A stretch of DNA of 64,000 nucleotides, taken from contig NC_135782.1 of NCBI RefSeq assembly GCF_028453695.1, forward strand, positions 3,534,001 through 3,598,000, in the 5' to 3' direction. Positions 26,101 through 34,100 of this stretch are shown piece after piece. Origin of the DNA: Augochlora pura. Taxonomy: Eukaryota > Arthropoda > Insecta > Hymenoptera > Halictidae. The notes beneath the pieces were generated by a model. The model saw nothing but the letters and a program-made list of their open reading frames with translations. It searched no databases and had not been told where the DNA came from. The number at the start of each line of letters is the position of its first letter. Position 1 is the stretch's first letter. The translations under genes were made by a program, and so were the position numbers.

Positions 26101-28048
26101 GAGTTCAAGGAACAAAAAGTTTCCCGGGTTGGGCTCGCTATCCTTTACCGTGGAATAAATTATGTTTCCGATTAATTTGCGATCGGACTGTCAATTGCCA
26201 TAGGCAGGAGAGGGTTACGTTAATCATCCCTATCGCAAATATTTTTAATTAATATATATATAGAGTACACTGTAACATAGAGTCAACAAAAAAAATGGTA
26301 TAATTTTTTAGAAATTGTTTCGAGCATTCAGAATTTTTCTGTAAATGTTAAAGGATTGTACGAAGACTGCGGTAATTTTTATTTTAATTTTACTATTACT
26401 TGGAGCAAAAGAACGTCTTGCAAATTCTTGTAAGGGTGCTCTGCGTCGGCTATCACAATCGGCCAATCTTCCCCTGCTGATGATACGTTTACTTTGATAA
26501 GTACATATTAGCTTAATTGCTTCAGTTCTATTCGAGGATTAATTCGATGAGAGTAATCGCGAGTCAGCGGAAAAATTAAGCCGATTTCACAGCTGAACAG
26601 CTTCGCGATCAAAGGTTTACTGTTATAATGCGATCAGTTGGCTATCATCACAGTTCCCTCCGGGGAAATCTCTTTTCGTCTCTGCGGACGCAGATATCGA
26701 AGTATATTATAGTGCATCTAGAAATTACGTAGCTAAATATATTAAGAACATTATTTCTATTTGCAATTGTTATTTCGTAGGTCTCTGATCGATTTGAAGA
26801 ACAAAAATATTTGTAGTGTGTTTAGGGTGGTGAAATTAGGGGTGGTAAAATTGGGGATGGTAAAATTAAGGGTGGCGAAATTAAGGATGGTAAAATCAAG
26901 GATGGTGAAATTAAGAGTAGTAAAATTAAGGGTAGTAAAATTAAGGGTGGCCAAATTACAGGTAGTAAAATTAACGATTGAAATCAATGATTGAAATTTA
27001 TGATAATTACAACTTTAAAAAATTTTTACCAACCCAATCAACACAGAAATCAGTACTGGAAAAATCAAACAACCCCGACATTATTAAAAAGAATCTGCAA
27101 CAAGCCGAATTTTAACAAACAAACATAAATTGAATTTAAACGAAAAAACATTTTGCTATGGCAAACATTAAAATCGTTATGAAAAAGATCGAAGCAATTT
27201 CCGTGATATTTATAAAAAAAAAACTCCCGTCCGCAACACGTTCAATTTTAACAAACGAACAATAAACAGAACTTTGGATAAAAACATTCGGGTGCCTCCC
27301 ACACGATAAATACGGACTAAATTACGCTTGAAAATAAACAAAAGCCAGAGTAATCGACAGCCGCTCTACTGTAATTGGCTCTGCAATTTCCTGCTATTTT
27401 AACGCGTTTAATACAAATTAATTCGCGATAAATATAATAGCGCGTGAATTTTTAATATCTTTATTTCGTATATTCTATATGTGCCGGTTCCATTAAATTT
27501 CGAAGTTACGAATAGGATTCTCGTTAATTAAATAAATCGAGTAAATCGAATCAGTTAAACGAATCAAATAAATGAAATAAATAGGATAAATCGAATAAAT
27601 AGAACAAATAAAATTCCATTCAACTTGAACTTCAAATCAATCTTTAAAATTAATTTTTATTACAATATATTACGTAAAAGAATTCTGATGCCACCCCTAT
27701 GATAAATATCAATTTCCTAGTTTCGCTTCGATTAATTAAATTGCTTTAACTATTTGGAGATTTTAGTGTTCGAATATATCATAGCGCAAGTATAAAGTTT
27801 AAAAATCGATTCCACCCCCCACGAAGGGGGTAAAACTTTCAACAAGCACAACAATCTGCTTACCGAACTCTCGCACTTGCTCGGACAGATGCACTTGGCC
27901 TCCCCGTTGCTGTCCGTCTCGCACTCGGCATAGTACTCGCACTTCTTGTTCTCGCATTCATCTGGAAGCAAACAAGAGAGCGATTAGCAATCGACGAGGC
28001 AGCTCGGGGTTAATCGGATATCGCCAGCCGCGGGGCTACGGCTCTCCC

Positions 28049-28101
<53 letters not shown>

Positions 28102-31100
28102 CTCTCTGCGCAAGCGAGCGGATGTTCCGCAGCAGCGGCTCGGCTGCAGTTCCACCGAAACGGACGATCTATCTCCCCGGTAATTGGCCGCGAGGGCAAA
28201 AAGGCTGGGTCCGGCCATTCGTCATCCGCGGGAGCCGGCCTCTCGCACACCGTAGATGCCCGCGCGCGATACCTCCACCATCCCCCGACGTCGGCCCCCG
28301 CTAACTAACCCACCCTCGCCTTGCTCAATTGTTTCGGCCGGCGCGGACTTCTTCCGGTTCCGTGATCCGTGGCCCATCGACGCTCCACGGCCGCAAAACC
28401 CCCCCTGTGCAACCCTGTTGCAGCCGGCGGCCGGGCAGCGCCTTGCGCCCCGTTGTCGGCTCCTGGCCGCCGTTCAAACCGGTATTAATAAAGATTCTCT
28501 CTCCTCCCTTCTACTCCCGTCGCCATTTGCATAACTGCGTCCGTTTCGAGGGATATTATCTGGCTGGTTGGGTGCCGGCTGGGTGGCGCCGGTTAAATCC
28601 GGCAACAATGCGGAGACCGGGGGTGGCAGACGTACAGTCAGAGAGACAGAAAGAGATGGGGTTAGAGAACAATTGACCGGGTGACGGTGGAAAGAAGCGC
28701 GATATTTTTCATTGCGAGTTATAACGATGTTTATTGTTACGGATGAATGTTTATTGCCGTCGCGAACGTTAAAGTCTAGATTCTTTGTGCGAACTTTTTA
28801 TGTAAATGTATTCGAGAGATTTATTATTTAAATTCACCATTATTTGGAGAACTTGAAGGGGTCGCGAGGATTGATTGATTGATTGTTGAGGAGAGGGATG
28901 TAGGGAGTAATTTTTATTTTTCATAAAGGATTGCGGTTCGGTGAGGAAGAAAGTGGGGATAGAGGGAGGATGAGTGGAGAAAGGATAAAATTAGAGCAAG
29001 AGAGAAAGAATAGTAGAGCACGATAGAGAAAAGATAGAGCAAGAAAGAATGAATAGTAGAAGCAGGAGGAAAAGTGGAGCAAGAAAGAGAAAAAATGAAC
29101 AGAAAAAGACATTGTAAAAGAGCGAGAAAAAAATGGAGCAAGAAAAGACATTGTAAAAGAGCGAGAAAAAATGGAGCAAGAAAAAACATTGTAAAAGAGC
29201 GAGAAAAAAATGGAGCAAGAAAAAACATTGTAAAAGAGCGAGAAAAGATGGAGCAAGAAAAACAGAAAATATAGCAAGAAAAACAGAAAATATAGCAAGA
29301 AAAACAGAAAATATAGCAAGAAAAACAAAAACACAAATCGAATAAAATAGAGCGAAGGCATAAAAATTGCAACAAGATCGCAATCTCGTCCTTTAGAATC
29401 CATCGAGTTCCAAGAGAAAAAGGGCGTCAGCTTATTCGCTCCTCCCCGTCGCTAACGACGTGTCGATGATGCTACTAGAGCTCGAGGGTAACAAGCCTTC
29501 GCACAGAGCCGAGGATCGAAGACCTCCTGCGACGCGGAGGGTTGGTGGCACGAGAAGAGCGAAGGGTTGGTGGCACGAGAGGAGCGAAGGGTTGGTGGCA
29601 CGCGAGGGGCGGCGGGCGGTTGGCTTCCAGGTTGCCGTGCTCGCGACAAGAGAATCCCGGGGTGCCTTGCGATCGGGGCTCGCAGAGCCGGCGAGTCCTA
29701 GGCTCTCCGTGTGGCCGCGCGCGCCGTGGATATCGTCGAGGAGCTGCGCCGGGATGCAGCCCGGCATGCATATGCAACGTGCATGCCGCGGGGTAACAAC
29801 TCATACAATTTCACGGAGGAGAGAAGTCGCCTCGCCCCGGCGCGGTATATGCATGGAACCGAATCCCCGGCACGGCGGCTACGTTTCGAGAAGTTTCACG
29901 CGATTTTCAACCATGCAAATTATCTCTCGGGGCCCGGCCGACTATCCCGGATCCGATCTGGGTTTCTTTGCTAGATCTTGGTCGTGATAGAGCTGTGCTC
30001 CTCTTCGGGTATGCAGGTTGGATTCGGCTTGATTTTAACCGAGTAATCGCTTGGCGTTTATACGTCTCTTTTATGCTTTTATTAATCTTGTAATAAATTA
30101 AATTAAATATATATCACATGTCTACGTAATACATATTTAATATGTAATATTTATTTATTAATTTATTTATTGCTTTATAAGAACGTTTATAAATCCATAT
30201 TAATTTAAAACATATATTTAATATATAATTAAATCTATGAGTTGATTTATTGGTTCTATATATTAAATTAAATTAAATCGTGTTGAATGAAATTAATTTA
30301 AATATATACTATAAATTATAATATATAATATTACATCGTATATATATTATAAATTAATACGAATTTATACGAATGTACTTATAAAACAGTTCTCTCATTA
30401 CAAACGATTAATTAAATCGTCGATAATAATTATATAAAATATTATTTTCAAGTCGACTGATCCTTCGACGTATTTTATTATTTTCCGCCGACTATCATTA
30501 CCTCGGCTAATTATTTATTCCTCGACGTCGATCATTTTTAATTCTCTCGCCGAGCACGGAACCGACGGCGTAAAACTACTAAACGGTGTTCTAAACAATG
30601 GACGGGCAACGCAACGAGCCATTAACGAGTTGCCGAGCATTCGTGTAACTTCGTAAGCCCGTCCACGTCGAACTTTTTTTCGACATTGTTTAATTGACAA
30701 TCGATCGAATCCGACGCAATTTAATGCTGATAAACCGGTCGGACCAGTCCCGCCTCGCTACCTTTTTTTTCGCAAAAAAGAATTTACATCATAAAAATGC
30801 AAATCGATCCGACAACAAATTCTCAAGACACAAAGCTCCGTTATCGATCACCATGCAAATATTGTTACGGCGTTGTCAAAGGACCCCGCGGGGTTCGTTC
30901 CATGGAAATTGTTCACGGTGGACCGGGCACGAGTAAAAAATCGCGCCCCGCCCGTGTCCACGACGAATTTTGTCCGATAATTTATCGTCTTTGCCTGTTT
31001 CGATTCGTTAATAAAATTTCTTTAATTATTTACACTGACCGCTATTTTTTAATCGATACGCGGTCAACGAAATTCTCGGAGGAAAAATGACATAGGACTG

Positions 31101-34100
31101 GAAATATTCTATTTAATTGTGTTAACAATTGCTACACCGTGCCTTTCGATTCATAGAAATTATTACAGTAATTTAAAACCATACGGTTGAAAATTGCAAA
31201 TATACCTTCAACTTTTACTCTCCCTTTTCTGTTGTTCAATTAATTGTTTTAACCTCTCATTCGTATTACAATTAGAAATCGAGCTTTAATTGCCTTTTAA
31301 AATTAATAATAGAATTAATTTAAAATTAATTATAAAATTTATAATTAATCTTTGCCAAGATTAAGCCGCTCAAATAAATATGTCCATTTAGTAAAGCACC
31401 TTCTCAACGTTCACAATTATAGAACAAAAGGAGTCGAAAATCCGTCGAGGGTAGTTTTCTTTCCAATTGTCGAAGAGGCGTCCGCGAAGTCGGCGGAACG
31501 CTTGGAAATAATTTGCGTTGGAAATGAACAATGTCGTGTGTCAGATGGCAGCCGGCAGCAGTCGCGAGATGCCACCGCACCCGCGGCAGCGTCGAGTTGC
31601 GCGTTTGTTTCGTGTCGGGTGCGCCTTATTCGTGACCGATTTCCACGCGGGGGTGTGTTGTGTCGAACGCTTCGAAGAAGAAAGAACGTGAGAACGGGGC
31701 AACTGTCTAAAACCCGGGGCTCCCGAAGTCGCCGCGTGTCGCCGCGACTCGCGGATTGGCTCCATATTCAATGACACGGGGAGTCGAAAGGGTTGACTCT
31801 GCTAAGTACCTATCAACTTATTCGACGGAGTCTCTCTCGGATTTCCACGGCGAGACTGGGAAAACATTTTCAGTGGAAACAAACAGCTAATGGCCGACAT
31901 CTTCCGCGGGCAAAACAATTGAAAATTGTGTTAAGAAAAATATGATTGATATTTTTAAATTGTATGAAATGGTTTAAATTGTAGGTGTCGTAAAAACATC
32001 CCTTATAGATCCCCGCGTTCTCCTTCGGGAATAGAATTCGCCGTGAAATCACGTTCGCGCGATCCCAGTGGAGAATCGGCCGGCACCGTATAAGGTATAA
32101 ACAGCGTGACCACTTTAAGCAGAGTTTTATTTTGAGGTTTCGAGTGACCCAGTTTCCACGCCGGTCTAAAGCCTCCCCCTACCGCGGAGTCGGGTCTGAA
32201 AAACTCGGTATCCTCTTCAAGATTACCGGCGCGAGCGGCGAAATAAAATTCAAGGTAAATTGTATAAAGAAGGATACAGAGAGGACACGGCCCGTCCTGG
32301 AAAACAAAGCGGAAGAGCTAAGAGAATAACAGAAAGAGTAAGAGAGAGATAGAGATAGAGAGAGATAGAGAGAGAAGTAAGCGGAATGAAAAGCAGCTCG
32401 GTAATCTCCGCAGTGCTCGCCGACTTATTTCGATTCGATTTTCAATGAAGCCATTTCCATTTCTGGTGTCGACGAACAATGTACAGTCTCCTAGGGAATT
32501 TATGATCCCCGACGAGAGATATCGAGCGCGCCGCGGAGACAGGGACCGCGCGCTCCGGAAAATACATATTTGTCCTGCGGGACACCCTATCCCCCTTGCG
32601 CCCGGCGTCTTCCACCGGATACATTTTTATTTCAATGAAGAGAACGAAGATTTACGAGGCAGGAACGGCTACGAATTGATTCATGGCGCCTCTCGCGGTT
32701 GCTTAGCAAATACGCGAAACAAATACGCGCGAGGGGAAACGGGAAATTCGTGGTATTTTTTGGAGCTGTAGTTTATGGGGTGGGAAATCTTTTTGCGAAG
32801 TATTTTATGTGAATTGTTGAAGGAATGATGTTATTGTTAACCCGTTTGTATTTCAGGCTATTGCAGTTATAGAAAGGTGGCATTTGTTTTAATCTGTACT
32901 GTTTTATTTATTTTTATCGTTACTTATTTATTTTATCGTTATTTTTTAAGTTCTTTTATTTAATGTATATGTGAAACGGAATTTTTAGGTGAAATTCGAC
33001 TGTGATAGATTATTATTACACCCCCGGGTATTCGTTGTAAGCCCGGGGGAAAATTTTTTTGAAATATATGTTAATTGTAATTATAACAATTTTTTAGTAC
33101 CGAAAAATCGGACGATAATTGAAAGGAATCCGTGGTCCGGATAGGGGATCGTTACTCACTGCAGAGTCCTTGGTAAAGCACGCGGATCTCGCGGCGATGT
33201 TGACAAGCCTCGAGGCGCAGCTTGCACTCGTTCCCGTAGCTGATGCCGTCGTCGCCGCAGACAGGTTGAAACTCTGCCGGACAGGTGGGACACTCGCAGA
33301 TCGCGGTGCCGCCGGTCTCCGCGCAAATGGCGCCCCACTGGCAGATCTGCGGAGAAAGAAAACAACCCCTTCTCACTTTTCTTTATTGATTGCACCACCT
33401 ATACTAGAACAACCTGTACAATACGGTAAACCATATAAAAATATATAAATAAATTTATCTGAAGATATGCATTAGATGTCACGACCAATTTCACATTATC
33501 ATCTAATCTATGATATATAATTTTCTCTTTAATATATAATTTTTGACTATCATTAAATACAGATAAACGCAGCTAGGGGGTGAAAATCATCGCCTGGCCG
33601 TCTCGGAAAGTTCAACGGATAAAATAACGAGAGCAGACCTTCTCGGAGCAGGGTCCCCTGGATCCGCAGGTGCCGGTGTAGGCAACCTCGATGCTGGTCT
33701 TCGTCAAACAGGCCTGCCTCTTCAGCTCGCACAGGGACGTGTACGTTTTGCCGCCGCGCGCGCACACCGGTCTCATCACCGGCTCGCATTCCGGCCCGCA
33801 CTCGCAGCTGGCTATCCCCTGCCGGTTGATCACGCACTGCTCGTACGGGCTGCACTTCGCCTCGTCGCACGGATTGATCCCTGCACAATGCAACACGGGG
33901 GGAGATTAAAAGTCTCTGTCGCACGTAAAAGGTTTTGTTCGCCGATCACGGAACAGAGTGGACGCCGAAACTTTCGACCGAGATCGAAAGTAAAGAAACG
34001 GCACCGAGGGAGGGTGGTTTCGCGCGCGATCCTCCACCCCTGCGAACTTTCCTCGTCGAATTGTTACGCGAATCTCGCGCCGCGTGCCAGCCAAGTTCGC

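Larger units (their letters stand above)
21397..27863 (-). other. agrin large intron (6.5 kb) splitting a follistatin domain
   Basis: It holds a 22-bp array (21491-21596), a GC-rich segment near 21.8-22.2 kb, a 26-bp array (22831-22930), a TC tract (23140-23178), C and G runs (24112-24130, 24451-24489) and the 15-bp array at 26827-26976. The many open frames in GC-rich or repeat sequence overlap one another on both strands and match no family. Confidence 0.65.
27962..33159 (-). other. agrin intron (5.2 kb), repeat-rich
   Basis: It contains a TC tract (28038-28108), GC-rich sequence near 28.1-28.6 kb, an A/G-rich array (29086-29330), a 25-bp array (29539-29608), AT-rich DNA at 30.0-30.5 kb and a GA/GATA tract (32336-32376). 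Open frames at 28.9-29.4 kb on the minus strand are hydrophobic only because they read the purine repeat in reverse. No coding exon was recognised. Confidence 0.65.

Noticed and set aside
28914..29403. Hydrophobic minus-strand open frames resembling membrane proteins
   Set aside because: They are the reverse reading of an A/G-rich tandem repeat; all three frames look alike.
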